Below, in pieces: positions 8,456 to 17,985 of a stretch of 64,000 bases of DNA (position 1 is the stretch's first letter; each line of letters opens with the position of its first letter). The notes beneath the pieces are model-generated. The model did no database searches and was not told where the DNA came from. It was given only the letters and a program-made list of their open reading frames with translations. Source of the stretch: Hymenobacter aquaticus (GTDB lineage: Bacteria > Bacteroidota > Bacteroidia > Cytophagales > Hymenobacteraceae); the NCBI RefSeq assembly GCF_004765605.1, contig NZ_SRLC01000001.1, positions 1,674,001 to 1,738,000 of the forward strand, written 5' to 3'. The position numbers and the translations under genes are program-made.

Positions 8456-11281
8456 TTAGTGCTGTACTACGAGGCGAGTGGTCTGGGTCTGCTCGCCGGT
8501 GCTCAGGCGAATCAGGTAGATGCCGTTGGCCAGGTCCTGCACCGGTACGGCCAGCTCGTGGGCTCCGGTGGGCTGCTTGGCTCCGGCGTGGAGGGTGCGC
8601 AGGGTAGCGCCCAGCAGGTTCTGCACCGTTACGGTCACGGCGGCGGGGGCCGTCAGCTCGTAGTGCAGGCGGGCCGTGCTGCTGGTCGGGTTCGGGGCGG
8701 CCGTCAGGCGGAGCGCGTCGGTGGCGCGGGCCTTGGTGCCGAGCACCGTGGCTTTCTTGATCAGGCGCGAGGTGTACACCGCGTACTGGCCGGGCTGCAG
8801 CGTCATCGGGGCCGTCGTGCTGCTGACCACGATACTGTCGCCGGTCAGGTAGTTGTACCACTTGCCGGTTTGCTGGAACTCGGGGTTCACCGGCTGGGCC
8901 GTCACGTCGAAGTTACCCACGACCGTCACTTTCAGGTTGGCATCCGAGAGGTGAATGGTCTTGGTGGCCCCGGCCAGGTTCTGGGTGAACGTGCCGGTTT
9001 TGAACACGGGCTGGGTTTTCTTCAGGGCAATCAGCTCCCGGTAGGTGTTGTAGAGCTTGCGGCGGTTGGCCTCCTGATAGTAGTTCCACAGGATAGGCTT
9101 GTTGCCCACGCGGCCGTTCTGGTCGATGCTGATGTCGTAGCCGACTTCGCCGAACTGCCAGATCATCTTGGGGCCGGGCACGGTAAAGAAGAAGGCGGCG
9201 GCGGCTTCGTTGCGGGCCAGGGCAATGGCGGGGTTGCGCACGTCGTAGGCGGGGTTGGCCTGGTTGCCGTACGTGATGTTCTTGAACATCAGGCGCTCCT
9301 CGTCGTGGCTTTCCATGTAGGTCACCACGTTCGGATTTGCCCAGCCCCGGGCGCCGTAGTAGCCCCAGCTGAAGTCCGATTTGGCCAGGTAGCCCATCGT
9401 GGCCTCGTTGTAGTTGAAGTTCAGGTTGCCCCACAGCATCATGCCGTAGTCCGACAATACCTTCTCCTCCGAGTTGTCGGCGAAGTGCTCCAGGATGCAG
9501 TACACGTTCGGGTCTACCGTCTTCATGTAGTCGTAGTAGTCCTTCCAGATGTTGATGCGCGACTGGTCGTAGGCGCCCCAGGCGTTTACGTCGTTGGGGT
9601 TGTTGCGCTGGGTGAAGCCCTTGCTCAGGTCGAAGCGGTAGCCGTCCACCTTGTATTCGCGCAGCCAGAACTCCATCACGCGCTTCGAGAAGTACTTGGT
9701 GAAGGGGCTTTCGTGGTTGAAGTCGTAGCCCACGTTGAAGGGGTGGGTAGCGTCGGGGTTAAACCAGGGGCTGTTGGGCGCGGGCTTGTCGTTCTGGAAG
9801 TAGAGCTGCACCATCGGCGACTGGCCGAAGGAGTGGTTCAGCACCATGTCGAGCACCACGGCCATACCGCGGCGGTGGCACTCGTCGATCAGGCGCTTCA
9901 GCTCGTTTTTGGTGCCGTAGTACTTGTCGGGGGCGAAGTAGAACGAGGGGTTGTAGCCCCAGCTTTCGTTGCCCTCAAACTCGTTGATTGGCATCAGCTC
10001 CACGGTGTTGATGCCCAGGCGCTGCAAGTAGTTCAGCGTGTCGCGCAGGGTCTGGTAGTCGTGGCGGGCCAGGAAGTCGCGCAGGTGCAGCTCATACACC
10101 ACCATGTCGGTGCGGGCCGGGCGGGCGAAAGTCGTGGTCTGCCACTGGTAAGCCGGCTGGTTGGTTTGCAGCACCGAAACGATGCCCGTGGTCAGATTCA
10201 CCGGGTAGGGCTTCAGGCTGGGGTAGGTCACCGACGGAATGTAGGGGTCGTTGGTTTGGTCGAGCACCTTTTCCGCGTAGGGGTCGGCCACGCGCAGGGT
10301 GCCATCCACCAGGTACTGGTAGGCGTACTCGCGGCCGGCGGTCAGGCCGTTGATCTGCACCCACCAGTTGTTGCCGTCGGGCGTCTTGTTCATGTAGCCG
10401 GCCTCGGTGGGCTGCCAGTTGTTGAACTCGCCGATGACGTAAGCAAACTGCTTGCCGGGGGCCGTCAGGTTCAGGATAACCGAGGTGCCGCCGTTCAGGT
10501 AGGTAATACCGTCTTTGGCGCCGGCGGGCAGGGCCGCTACCGTCACCGCGGGCCGGATAACGAAGATCAGCGAGTCGGATACGGTGGTAGCACCGCTGGT
10601 GGCCGTCAGGCGAATCACGTTGCGGCCGGGCTGGGTGGCCGTGATGGTGCCGCTAAGCGTAGTGGCGTTGGTTTGCTGGGTCACTACGGCCTTGTTCAGG
10701 GTCAGCACCAGCGTGGAGGCGGCCGAAGCCGTGCCCGTCACGCTGATCTGGGTGTTGGCATTCACGAACAGCGGGTTGCCGCCGGCCGGCGCGACCGGGG
10801 CGGTAATGCGCACGGAAAGAGCACCCTGGGCTACGTCGACGAAGATGTCGCCGCCGCCGGTAGCCCGGCCCACGACGCTGCCGTCGCCGCTCTTGAAAAT
10901 CATGGCCAGCTTCTTAACCTGGTCGGTGGCGGCCACGCCGTAGAAGGTGCGGGGCGTGAAGCTGATGGTGTACAGGTTGGGGTTGTTGGTGCTGCGCGTC
11001 ATCAGCGCGGCCGGGTCGGGCTGGTTGAAGGACGGGCTCTTGACGTACTTCCAGTCGGAGTTGGAAGTGCTTTTGTCGGTGATAACGCCGGTCCAGATGT
11101 AGACCGGGCCGGTGAAGCCCGCCAGCGCGCCGTTGCCCTGGGTGGCGTCGAAGGTCAGCGTAACCTGGTCGGTGTCGCGGAAGAAGGTGGGCTGGGCCGT
11201 AACGACCTGGGCCTGCGCCGACGTAATTCCGCCGCACAACAGGAGCAGGATCAGCCCCAATAGCAGTCGAAGTTTTCTCAT
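8456..11281 (-). CDS. Secreted GH13 alpha-amylase-family glycosidase with T9SS sorting domain
   Basis: The 941-residue product is predicted to cleave alpha-glucans outside the cell. After a signal peptide (to about residue 25) come two beta-sandwich regions and a CBM48/E-set-like domain (about 260-345, with YVIGEFNNWQP and YAYQYLVDG). The GH13 barrel (about 385-780) has region I VVLDMVLNH (near 475), region II GYRFDLSKG with the nucleophile Asp (near 551), region III CILEHF with the acid/base Glu (near 598) and region IV ESHDEE (near 658). The C-terminus is a T9SS type A domain (LTAAPNPTSSTARLHYEL, ending TRLVVQH). It completes the starch locus with SusCDE, though it has its own transcript. 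Surface attachment by T9SS rather than a lipid anchor differs from Bacteroides SusG. Confidence 0.93.
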   Translation of the reverse strand: MRKLRLLLGLILLLLCGGITSAQAQVVTAQPTFFRDTDQVTLTFDATQGNGALAGFTGPVYIWTGVITDKSTSNSDWKYVKSPSFNQPDPAALMTRSTNNPNLYTISFTPRTFYGVAATDQVKKLAMIFKSGDGSVVGRATGGGDIFVDVAQGALSVRITAPVAPAGGNPLFVNANTQISVTGTASAASTLVLTLNKAVVTQQTNATTLSGTITATQPGRNVIRLTATSGATTVSDSLIFVIRPAVTVAALPAGAKDGITYLNGGTSVILNLTAPGKQFAYVIGEFNNWQPTEAGYMNKTPDGNNWWVQINGLTAGREYAYQYLVDGTLRVADPYAEKVLDQTNDPYIPSVTYPSLKPYPVNLTTGIVSVLQTNQPAYQWQTTTFARPARTDMVVYELHLRDFLARHDYQTLRDTLNYLQRLGINTVELMPINEFEGNESWGYNPSFYFAPDKYYGTKNELKRLIDECHRRGMAVVLDMVLNHSFGQSPMVQLYFQNDKPAPNSPWFNPDATHPFNVGYDFNHESPFTKYFSKRVMEFWLREYKVDGYRFDLSKGFTQRNNPNDVNAWGAYDQSRINIWKDYYDYMKTVDPNVYCILEHFADNSEEKVLSDYGMMLWGNLNFNYNEATMGYLAKSDFSWGYYGARGWANPNVVTYMESHDEERLMFKNITYGNQANPAYDVRNPAIALARNEAAAAFFFTVPGPKMIWQFGEVGYDISIDQNGRVGNKPILWNYYQEANRRKLYNTYRELIALKKTQPVFKTGTFTQNLAGATKTIHLSDANLKVTVVGNFDVTAQPVNPEFQQTGKWYNYLTGDSIVVSSTTAPMTLQPGQYAVYTSRLIKKATVLGTKARATDALRLTAAPNPTSSTARLHYELTAPAAVTVTVQNLLGATLRTLHAGAKQPTGAHELAVPVQDLANGIYLIRLSTGEQTQTTRLVVQH

Positions 11282-11426
11282 TGATACTGTGGGAATTGGT
11301 GAAAGGTCAGAAACCGTGAAAACATGAAAATACTACGCAAGTTAAACACGATCCTGACGTGAACAAACCCCGCCAGAATTATCCCCGGGCCGCGCCCCGT
11401 CGCCGGCCGTTGGCAGCATTTGTTCG

Positions 11427-11434
11427 TAGCTTTG
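11427..11434 (+). promoter_or_regulatory. Bacteroidota -7 element (TAGCTTTG)
   Basis: The sequence matches the TAnnTTTG consensus and lies 34 bases upstream of the ATG at 11469. I see no clear TTTG -33 element at the expected distance. Confidence 0.4.
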
Positions 11435-11468
11435 TCGCCCCGCCGCCGGGGCCGGTTTCCCCTTCTGC

Positions 11469-12428
11469 ATGACGTTTTCTTTCCGCTCGTTAGCGGCCCT
11501 TGCCAGCTCCTGCCTGCCCCTGCTGCTCAGCCTATTGCTCAGCAGCCCGTCGGCGCGGGCCCAGCAGCTGCCCCCGGCCGCCACCCCGCCCGCCCGCCTG
11601 GCGGCCCCCGCCGACTCGGGGCGGCTGGCGCGCCGCCTGCCCGTGCTGGCCGGGGGCCTGGCCGTGAGCTACACTGGGGCGCTGTACTTGCTCAGCCAGG
11701 GCTGGTACACGGGGCCGCGCAGCCGCTTCCACTGGTTCAACGACCTGCCCGAGTGGCGGCAGATGGACAAGGCGGGCCACTTCTGGGGCGCGTTTCACGA
11801 AAGCCGGGGCGCGGTGGACATGCTGCGCTGGGCCGGCCTGCCCGACCGCACGGCCCTTTGGTACGGCGGCTTCGTGGGCTTCCTGCTGCAAAGCCCCATC
11901 GAGCTGCTCGACGGGCGCGACCCGGCCTACGGCGCGTCGGCCACCGACCTGGCGGCCAACTTCCTGGGCTCGGCGGCTCTGATCGGGCAGCAGCTGGCCT
12001 GGAACGAGGTGCGCATCATGCCCAAGTACTCGTTTCACACCACTTCCTACGCCCGGCTGCGGCCCAACGTGCTGGGCAAGTCCCTGGCCGAGCAGCATTT
12101 GAAAGACTACAACGGGCAAACCTACTGGCTGTGCGCCGACCTGGCGGCCTGGCTGCGGCCCCAGAGCAAGTGGCCCAAATGGCTGCAGCCCGCCGTGGGC
12201 TACGGGGCCCAGGAAATGGTGTTCAACGACCCCGACGCCAACGCCGCGCTGGGCCTCCACTCCTACCGCCAGTACTACCTGAGCCTGGACGTGAACCTGC
12301 GCCGCATCCCGACGCGCAGCAAGCTGCTGAAAAGGGTGTTCTACGTGGCCAGTATCTTCCACCTGCCCGCCCCGGCCCTGGAGTACAGCTCCCGGCGCGG
12401 CATGGTGCTGCACGGCCTGTATTTCTAG
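11469..12428 (+). CDS. DUF2279-family putative periplasmic protein
   Basis: The 319-residue product has an N-terminal signal sequence (MTFSFRSLAALASSCLPLLLSLLLS, broken here as a hydrophobic stretch through residue 30). It then has the DUF2279/YfiM-like pattern: MDKAGHFWGAFHESRG, a membrane-like LWYGGFVGFLLQSPIELLDG and GASATDLAANFLGSA. The C-terminal half (CADLAAWLRPQSKWPKWL, QYYLSLDVNLRRIP) resembles a small outer-membrane barrel strand region. The molecular function of this family is unknown. It is a single gene, divergent from the amylase. Confidence 0.75.
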   Translation: MTFSFRSLAALASSCLPLLLSLLLSSPSARAQQLPPAATPPARLAAPADSGRLARRLPVLAGGLAVSYTGALYLLSQGWYTGPRSRFHWFNDLPEWRQMDKAGHFWGAFHESRGAVDMLRWAGLPDRTALWYGGFVGFLLQSPIELLDGRDPAYGASATDLAANFLGSAALIGQQLAWNEVRIMPKYSFHTTSYARLRPNVLGKSLAEQHLKDYNGQTYWLCADLAAWLRPQSKWPKWLQPAVGYGAQEMVFNDPDANAALGLHSYRQYYLSLDVNLRRIPTRSKLLKRVFYVASIFHLPAPALEYSSRRGMVLHGLYF

Positions 12429-12617
12429 GGACGTTTACGGCCCGCCGCGTGTTATACAGCACCGGGCTCTGAGGCCCGCAACGGGCTGCGGGCCAATTCT
12501 GCGTACCTTGCCGCCTCGTCCTGGCTGCTTAGCGGGTGGCGGCCGAGCAGCTATAGGCTCCGCCACCCCACCCGACAGCCCTTATTCTTAACCACCCACG
12601 CACCTAACCTTTCCGAT

Positions 12618-13724
12618 ATGAACGTAGGAGACCGGGTCCGCTTACTGACCGGCCGCGAAGAAGGCATCGTTACCCGCCTGCTCGATAATGAGCTGGTCGA
12701 GGTAGCCATTGATAACGATTTCACCATTCCCGTGCTGCGCCGCGAGGTAGTGGTGGTAGCCGCCGAGGAAACCAAAACGTTTGGCCTGAGCGCCAGTGCC
12801 GCCGCGGCCGAGAAGAAAGCGGCTTCCAGCGGCGCTTCCCGGGCCGCCAAAGCCGCCGGCGTGGCCCAGCCCGCCCCGGCCAAGAAAACCGAAGGCCCCG
12901 AAGCGCCGGCCGCCCCCAAGGCCGCGCCGGTGCAGAAAGGCCTGTACCTGGCCCTCACCCACCAGTCGCCCGAACTGCTGTCGTTGCACATCATCAACCA
13001 CACCGACCGGGACGTGCTCTTCACCTACGGCGAGGAAACCGCCGGCCAGTACCGGGCCCTGTACGCCGACAAGCTCAAGGCCAAATCGGTGAGTGCCGCC
13101 CTGGGCCACTGGCACCTGAAGGACTTCGACAAGTGGCCCGCCCCGGTGATGCAACTGCTGCCCCACCTGCTGAACGACACCACGGCCTACGAGCTGCTCA
13201 CCAAGCGCGTGCAGTTCAAGGCCAACAGCTTCTACACCAGCCGCCAGGCCAACGTGCCGGTGTTGCAGCGCGAGGCCTACCTGTTCCAGCTCGACGAGAA
13301 GCCCGCCGCCCCGGTGGCCGTAGCACCCGAGAAGCTGGCCGAAACCCTGCAGCAGCAGCTCAGCGGCAACGCCCCCGCCAAGCCTGCCGCCGTGGCCCCC
13401 GCGCCCGAGCCGGCCAAAGCCCTGGTAGCGCCCCCGCACGAGGTGGACCTGCACCTGGAAGCCCTGGACGCCGAAGCTGCCAAAGCCGAGCCGCCGCTGA
13501 GCAACACGGCCATCCTGAAGCTGCAGCTCGAAGCCTTCGAGGACACGCTGAGCCGGGCCCTGGCGACCAACATGCACGAAATCATCTACATCCACGGCTC
13601 GGGCAACGGCACTCTGCGCAAGGAGCTGCACAAGCTGCTGAGCCGCAACAAGGACATTAAGTTCTTCGAGGACTCGCAGAAGGAAAAGTTCGGCTACGGT
13701 GCCACGCTGGTGCGGCTGAAGTAG
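12618..13724 (+). CDS. DUF2027 and Smr domain protein
   Basis: The 368-residue cytoplasmic protein begins with an SH3-like DUF2027 segment (MNVGDRVRLLTGREEGIVTRL with a break, residues 1-45). An Ala/Pro/Lys-rich linker (about 60-105), a central beta domain and a C-terminal Smr domain (about 270-368) follow. The Smr hallmark HGSGNGTLR and the preceding EVDLHLEAL motif are intact. Smr domains are nucleic-acid nicking or RNA-binding modules found in MutS2 and in ribosome-rescue factors. No MutS2 ATPase part is present. Inference: a nucleic-acid-acting protein of unknown target. Confidence 0.85.
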   Translation: MNVGDRVRLLTGREEGIVTRLLDNELVEVAIDNDFTIPVLRREVVVVAAEETKTFGLSASAAAAEKKAASSGASRAAKAAGVAQPAPAKKTEGPEAPAAPKAAPVQKGLYLALTHQSPELLSLHIINHTDRDVLFTYGEETAGQYRALYADKLKAKSVSAALGHWHLKDFDKWPAPVMQLLPHLLNDTTAYELLTKRVQFKANSFYTSRQANVPVLQREAYLFQLDEKPAAPVAVAPEKLAETLQQQLSGNAPAKPAAVAPAPEPAKALVAPPHEVDLHLEALDAEAAKAEPPLSNTAILKLQLEAFEDTLSRALATNMHEIIYIHGSGNGTLRKELHKLLSRNKDIKFFEDSQKEKFGYGATLVRLK

Positions 13725-13740
13725 TTTTTGCTTTTTCCTC

Positions 13741-13850
13741 CGTCTGTCATCCTGAGCTTTGCGAAGGACCTTATTACGATTGAACGAGTCGTTGCTACGC
13801 TCGTCGTTCCTATCCTACAAGGTCCTTCGCAAAGCTCAGGATGACAGACG
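13741..13850. repeat. Palindromic intergenic repeat with 32-bp arms
   Basis: Left arm 13741-13772 and right arm 13819-13850 are perfect reverse complements, with a core reading TCATCCTGAGC..GCGAAGGACCTT, around a 46-base loop. The element lies between the Smr gene and the hydrolase gene and could fold in RNA and act as a terminator or stability element. It has the character of a REP-like family. Confidence 0.9.
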
Positions 13851-13876
13851 TTTTTTCTTGTATTCCTACTTGTCCC

Positions 13877-14764
13877 ATGCCTGCCGTGTTTGCCCAGTCT
13901 ACGCTCGTCACCCTGCCCGACCAGCGCCGCTTGGAAATACTCCGCTACGGCGACCCGGCCCACCCCGCGGTGCTGTTTCACCACGGCTACGCGTCGTCGG
14001 GCCTGAGCATTCCGCCCAACGCCGAGCTGCTGAGCCAGCTGCAGCTGCAGATTCTGGCGCCCAACCGGCCCGGCGTGGGCCACTCCGACGTGCACGCGGC
14101 CATGAGCCTGGAGTCGTTTGCCGCCGACGTGTTTTTTGCCCTCGACGCGCTACGGGTTGCCGGCCCGGTGACGCTGCTGGGCTGGTCGGCGGGGGGCCTG
14201 TATGCCCAGGCCCAGACGGCGCTGTTCCCCGGGCGCGTGGCGGCCCTGCACCTGCTCAATACCTGCCTGCCGCTGGGGGAGCCCGAAACGTACCAGGCCC
14301 TGCCCCGGCGCTGGAAAACCATCAAGTTTCTCAACGACTACGCCTCCTGGCTGGCCCGGCCCCTGGCCCGCCGCCTCAGCCAGCAGTGGACCCGGGAGCC
14401 GGACCGCATGATTGACCGGTTTATGCAGCTGCTGGGCCCGGCCGAGCAGCAGGAAGCCCACAACCCCGTCTCGCGCATCGTGCTGCGCGACGCGGCCCGG
14501 CACGGCTTCACCCACCGCGGCCAGGGCGTGTACTACGACGGCCGCGCCCTGTGCCGCCGCCCCGGCTTTCCGCTGGCCGCCATTCAGGCGCCCACCACCA
14601 TCTGGCACGGCACCGACGACTTTATCTGGCACCCCGCCCCCATTCGGTACCTGGCCTCGCGCCTGCCCCACGCCACGCTGCGCATGCTGCCCGGCGAAGG
14701 TCACATGCTGTTTCTCAAGTACTGGCGCCAGATTCTGGAGCAGGTGCGGGCGGAGCTGAAGTAG
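13877..14764 (+). CDS. Alpha/beta-fold hydrolase
   Basis: The ATG at 13877 (MPAVFAQST) was chosen because the longer frame starts inside the repeat. The 295-residue product has the alpha/beta-hydrolase plan: HHGYASSG oxyanion strand, nucleophile elbow LGWSAGG (Ser about residue 105), a cap region, a late acidic residue in IWHGTDDFIW and catalytic His in GEGHML. It resembles esterases or lactonases of the AB hydrolase 1 family, and the substrate is unknown. A REP-like palindrome follows the stop codon. Confidence 0.85.
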   Translation: MPAVFAQSTLVTLPDQRRLEILRYGDPAHPAVLFHHGYASSGLSIPPNAELLSQLQLQILAPNRPGVGHSDVHAAMSLESFAADVFFALDALRVAGPVTLLGWSAGGLYAQAQTALFPGRVAALHLLNTCLPLGEPETYQALPRRWKTIKFLNDYASWLARPLARRLSQQWTREPDRMIDRFMQLLGPAEQQEAHNPVSRIVLRDAARHGFTHRGQGVYYDGRALCRRPGFPLAAIQAPTTIWHGTDDFIWHPAPIRYLASRLPHATLRMLPGEGHMLFLKYWRQILEQVRAELK

Positions 14765-14789
14765 TTGGAGTAGTTGCTCAAATCAACAG

Positions 14790-14946
14790 AACGTCATTCC
14801 GAGCGAAGTCGAGGAATCTCGCGTGCTGACGCATGATTAGTAATCAAACGACGCCACGCGAGATTCCTCGACTTCGCTCGGAATGACGTTCTTTTCCCAA
14901 CCACGTCAGCACGCAAGATTCCTTACTTCATTCGGAATGACGTTCT
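14790..14946. repeat. Palindromic intergenic repeat with 36-bp arms plus a partial copy
   Basis: The arms 14790-14825 and 14855-14890 are perfect reverse complements (AACGTCATTCCGAGCG..). A decayed third arm ending CGGAATGACGTTCT lies at 14901-14946. The family also occurs, with a changed core, at 57897-57995. It fills the gap between the hydrolase and phosphoesterase genes. Confidence 0.9.
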
Positions 14947-14967
14947 TTCTATTCTAATAAGCACCCT

Positions 14968-15885
14968 ATGCACTACGACCTTATCGGCGACATTCACGGC
15001 CACGCCGACGAGCTGCGCCAACTACTGGCCAAGCTCGATTACACCGAACAACACGGCGTGTACCGCCACCCTTCGCGCCAGGTGATCTTCGTGGGCGACT
15101 TCGTGGACCGGGGCCCGAAAATCCGGGAGACGCTCCAGCTTGTGCGGGCGATGGTCGACGGCGGGGCGGCGCGGGCCGTGATGGGCAACCACGAGTACAA
15201 CGCCATCTGCTTTCACGAAAAGCACCCGCGCGGCGGCCACCTGCGGCCCCACATGCCGCGCAACATCTTGCAGCACCTGCGCACCCTTGAGGAGTTCAAC
15301 GGCCGGGAGCTGTTTCAGGAGTGGCACGACTACGTTCAGTGGTTTAAAACCCTGCCCCTGTTTCTGGACCTGGGCGAGCTGCGCGTGGTGCACGCCTGCT
15401 GGGACCCGCGCCACATTGAGTTGCTGAGCTCGGTGCTGGTGAACGGCTGCCTGACCGACGCGGTGCTGCTGCGCGCCACCGACCGCGCCACGCCCGAGTA
15501 CCACGCCATTGAGGAAACCCTGAAAGGCAAGGAAATTACGCTGCCGCCCGGCCTGAGCTTCCGCGACAAAGACCAGAACGAGCGCACCAAGATGCGCATC
15601 CGCTGGTGGTGCAACCCGCAAAGCTGCACCTACGCCGACTACTACCTGGAGCGGATTCCGGCCCTCGACCCCCACCCCGTCGACTCCGCCAGCCTGCCCG
15701 ATGCCTACCACTACGCCGAGGAAACGCCGGTCTTCTTCGGCCACTACTGGCTGCGCGGCACGCCCCAGATTCTGCGCCCCCACGCCGTCTGCCTCGACTA
15801 CAGCGTGGCCCGCGGCGGCGAGCTGGTGGCCTACCGCTGGAGCGGTGAAAAGGAGTTGCGGGCCGAGAACCTGGTGACGGCCTGA
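14968..15885 (+). CDS. Metallophosphoesterase (calcineurin-like)
   Basis: The 305-residue product has all the metal-binding blocks of the family: GDIHGH (residues 7-12), GDFVDRG, GNHEYN and later His residues. Related enzymes hydrolyse phosphoprotein, dinucleoside tetraphosphate or phosphodiester bonds in the cytoplasm, and I cannot choose between them. The chain is longer than the roughly 220-residue PrpE/ApaH-like minimum. It is a single gene between two palindromic elements. Confidence 0.85.
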   Translation: MHYDLIGDIHGHADELRQLLAKLDYTEQHGVYRHPSRQVIFVGDFVDRGPKIRETLQLVRAMVDGGAARAVMGNHEYNAICFHEKHPRGGHLRPHMPRNILQHLRTLEEFNGRELFQEWHDYVQWFKTLPLFLDLGELRVVHACWDPRHIELLSSVLVNGCLTDAVLLRATDRATPEYHAIEETLKGKEITLPPGLSFRDKDQNERTKMRIRWWCNPQSCTYADYYLERIPALDPHPVDSASLPDAYHYAEETPVFFGHYWLRGTPQILRPHAVCLDYSVARGGELVAYRWSGEKELRAENLVTA

Positions 15886-15933
15886 GTGCCGGTTGCCAGC
15901 GGCGGCCCCGTGGTAAGCAGCTACCCTACCATT

Positions 15934-15987
15934 TTGTGACAACTTGTTCTGTGACAACTTTTTTTGTCACAGAACAAGTTGTCACAA
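15934..15987. repeat. Perfect 24-bp palindrome with 6-base loop
   Basis: The arms 15934-15957 and 15964-15987 (TTGTGACAACTTGTTCTGTG core) are exact reverse complements around CTTTTT. Each arm contains the internal inverted pair TGTGACAA. It could be a terminator for the phosphoesterase gene, but the T-run after the hairpin is short. A protein-binding dyad is possible. Confidence 0.85.
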
Positions 15988-16119
15988 CGTTTTGACGCGG
16001 CTGGTCCGCGCGTTACAGTTCTCACTGGCCAGCGGTGAGGCCCCAAAGCCGGCCTTTATCGATTCTCTACGCAGCCTCGCGCCCAACCTCGTTACTTTGC
16101 AGAAATCCTCTGCCTCGTT

Positions 16120-17985
16120 ATGCCCCTGAACTTCTCCCGCTCCCTGGCCACGGCCTGCCTGCTGCTGCTGGGCACGGTGGCCGCCGCCCAGCAACCCCTG
16201 CCCGTTCCGCTGAACCTGCAAAAAACCTACGCCCAGGGCACCCGCGCCCAGAGCGGGCAGCCCGGCCCCAAGTACTGGCAAAACACGGCCGACTACGACC
16301 TGCAAGTCAGCTTCGACCCGCAGAGCCGCCTGGTGGCCGGCACGGTCAGCATCAGCTACGTCAACAACAGCCCCGACTCGCTGCGGCAGCTCTGGTTTAA
16401 ACTCTACCCCAACCTCTACCAGAAAGGCGCCCCCCGCAGCTCTGCCTTCAAGCCGGAGGACCTCCACGACGGGGTGAAGATTGCGGCCCTGAGCATCAAC
16501 GGGCAGGCCTTCGACGTGAAGAAGCTGCGCATCGACGCCACCAACCTGCCGGTGCCCATCAAGGGCCTGGGCACCGGGCAAACGGCCAAGGTGGTCATCA
16601 GCTACTCCTACACCCTCAACAAAGGCTCCCACATGCGCACCGGCGAGATTGAGCCGGGCGCCGACTTCGTGGCTTACTTCTTCCCGCGCATTGCCGTCTA
16701 CGACGACATCGACGGCTGGAACCGCTTTGCCTACAACGGTAGCCAGGAGTTCTACAACGACTTCGCCAACTTCAAGGCCGCCATTACCGTGCCCCGCAAC
16801 TTCGTGGTGTGGGCCACCGGCGATTTGAAAAACGCCGATAAGGTGCTCACGAAAAAGTACGTGAAGCGCCTGGCCGACGCCGAGCAGAAAGACGCCGTGG
16901 TTCACATCATCGACGAGAGTGACCTGAAGCGCCAGGACATAACGACCCCCAACGCCCAGAACACCTGGCTTTTTGAGGCCAAGAACGTGACGGACTTCGT
17001 CTTTGCCACCGCCGACCACTACGTGTGGCAGTCGACCAGCCTGGTGGTCGACCCCACGACCAAGCGCCGCACCCGCGTCGATGCCGTCTACAACACCAAG
17101 CACGCCGACTATAAGGAAGTGGTGCACTTCGCCCGCCGCACGGTGGAAGCCATGAGCTACACCTTCCCCCGGTGGCCCTTCCCCTACGCCCACGAAACCA
17201 TCTTCGACGGCCTCGACCAGATGGAGTACCCGATGATGGTGAACGACAACCCCGTGGCCACCCGCGAGGACGCCATTACCCTCACCGACCACGAGATTTT
17301 CCACACGATGTTCCCGTTCTATATGGGCATCAACGAAACCAAGTACGGCTGGATGGACGAGGGCTGGGCCACCATCGGCGAGTGGATCATCAGCAATATC
17401 ATCGACCCCAAGCTGGTGGACGACTACGGCGTGGAGCCCTACGCCCGCGCCGCCGACTCGGAAAACGACCTGCCCATCATCACGCTCACCACCCAGCAAA
17501 ACGGCACGCCCTTCTTCCTGAACTCCTACCCCAAGCCCGCTATGGGCTACTACTACGTGCGCGACCTGCTCGGCGACGAGCTGTTTACCAAGGCCCTGCA
17601 CACCTACATCCGCAACTGGAACGGCAAGCACCCGATGCCCTACGACTTCTTCAACTCGATGAACGAGGGCGCGGGCCAAAACCTGAACTGGTTCTGGCAG
17701 CGCTGGTTTTTCGACAACGGCTACCCCGACCTGGCCCTGCAAAGCGTAACCCCGCAAGCCGTGGTAGTCGAAGCCAAAGGCAGCAAGCCCATGCCCGTGG
17801 ATTTGCTCGTCACCTACGCCGACAACTCCACCCAGCAGCTGCACCGCACCATCGCCGTGTGGCAGGACGGCAGCAAAACCACCACGGTGCCCCTGGATGG
17901 CAAGAAAGCCGTGAAGAAAGTGGTATTGGGCAGCACCTACACGCCCGATAACGACAAGAAGAACAACGTGTGGGAGGCCAAGTAA
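16120..17985 (+). CDS. M1-family zinc metallopeptidase
   Basis: The 621-residue secreted protein (signal peptide to about residue 24, ending AAAQQ) is an aminopeptidase-N-type enzyme. The zinc site is complete: HEIFH at residues 391-395, then 18 residues, then Glu414 within WMDEGWA. The exopeptidase motif is altered to DQMEYPMM instead of GxMEN, as in many Bacteroidota M1 proteins. It should trim peptides in the periplasm or outside the cell. It overlaps the next gene by 16 bases if that gene starts at the GTG at 17970. A -7-like TTACTTTG lies at 16091. Confidence 0.92.
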   Translation: MPLNFSRSLATACLLLLGTVAAAQQPLPVPLNLQKTYAQGTRAQSGQPGPKYWQNTADYDLQVSFDPQSRLVAGTVSISYVNNSPDSLRQLWFKLYPNLYQKGAPRSSAFKPEDLHDGVKIAALSINGQAFDVKKLRIDATNLPVPIKGLGTGQTAKVVISYSYTLNKGSHMRTGEIEPGADFVAYFFPRIAVYDDIDGWNRFAYNGSQEFYNDFANFKAAITVPRNFVVWATGDLKNADKVLTKKYVKRLADAEQKDAVVHIIDESDLKRQDITTPNAQNTWLFEAKNVTDFVFATADHYVWQSTSLVVDPTTKRRTRVDAVYNTKHADYKEVVHFARRTVEAMSYTFPRWPFPYAHETIFDGLDQMEYPMMVNDNPVATREDAITLTDHEIFHTMFPFYMGINETKYGWMDEGWATIGEWIISNIIDPKLVDDYGVEPYARAADSENDLPIITLTTQQNGTPFFLNSYPKPAMGYYYVRDLLGDELFTKALHTYIRNWNGKHPMPYDFFNSMNEGAGQNLNWFWQRWFFDNGYPDLALQSVTPQAVVVEAKGSKPMPVDLLVTYADNSTQQLHRTIAVWQDGSKTTTVPLDGKKAVKKVVLGSTYTPDNDKKNNVWEAK

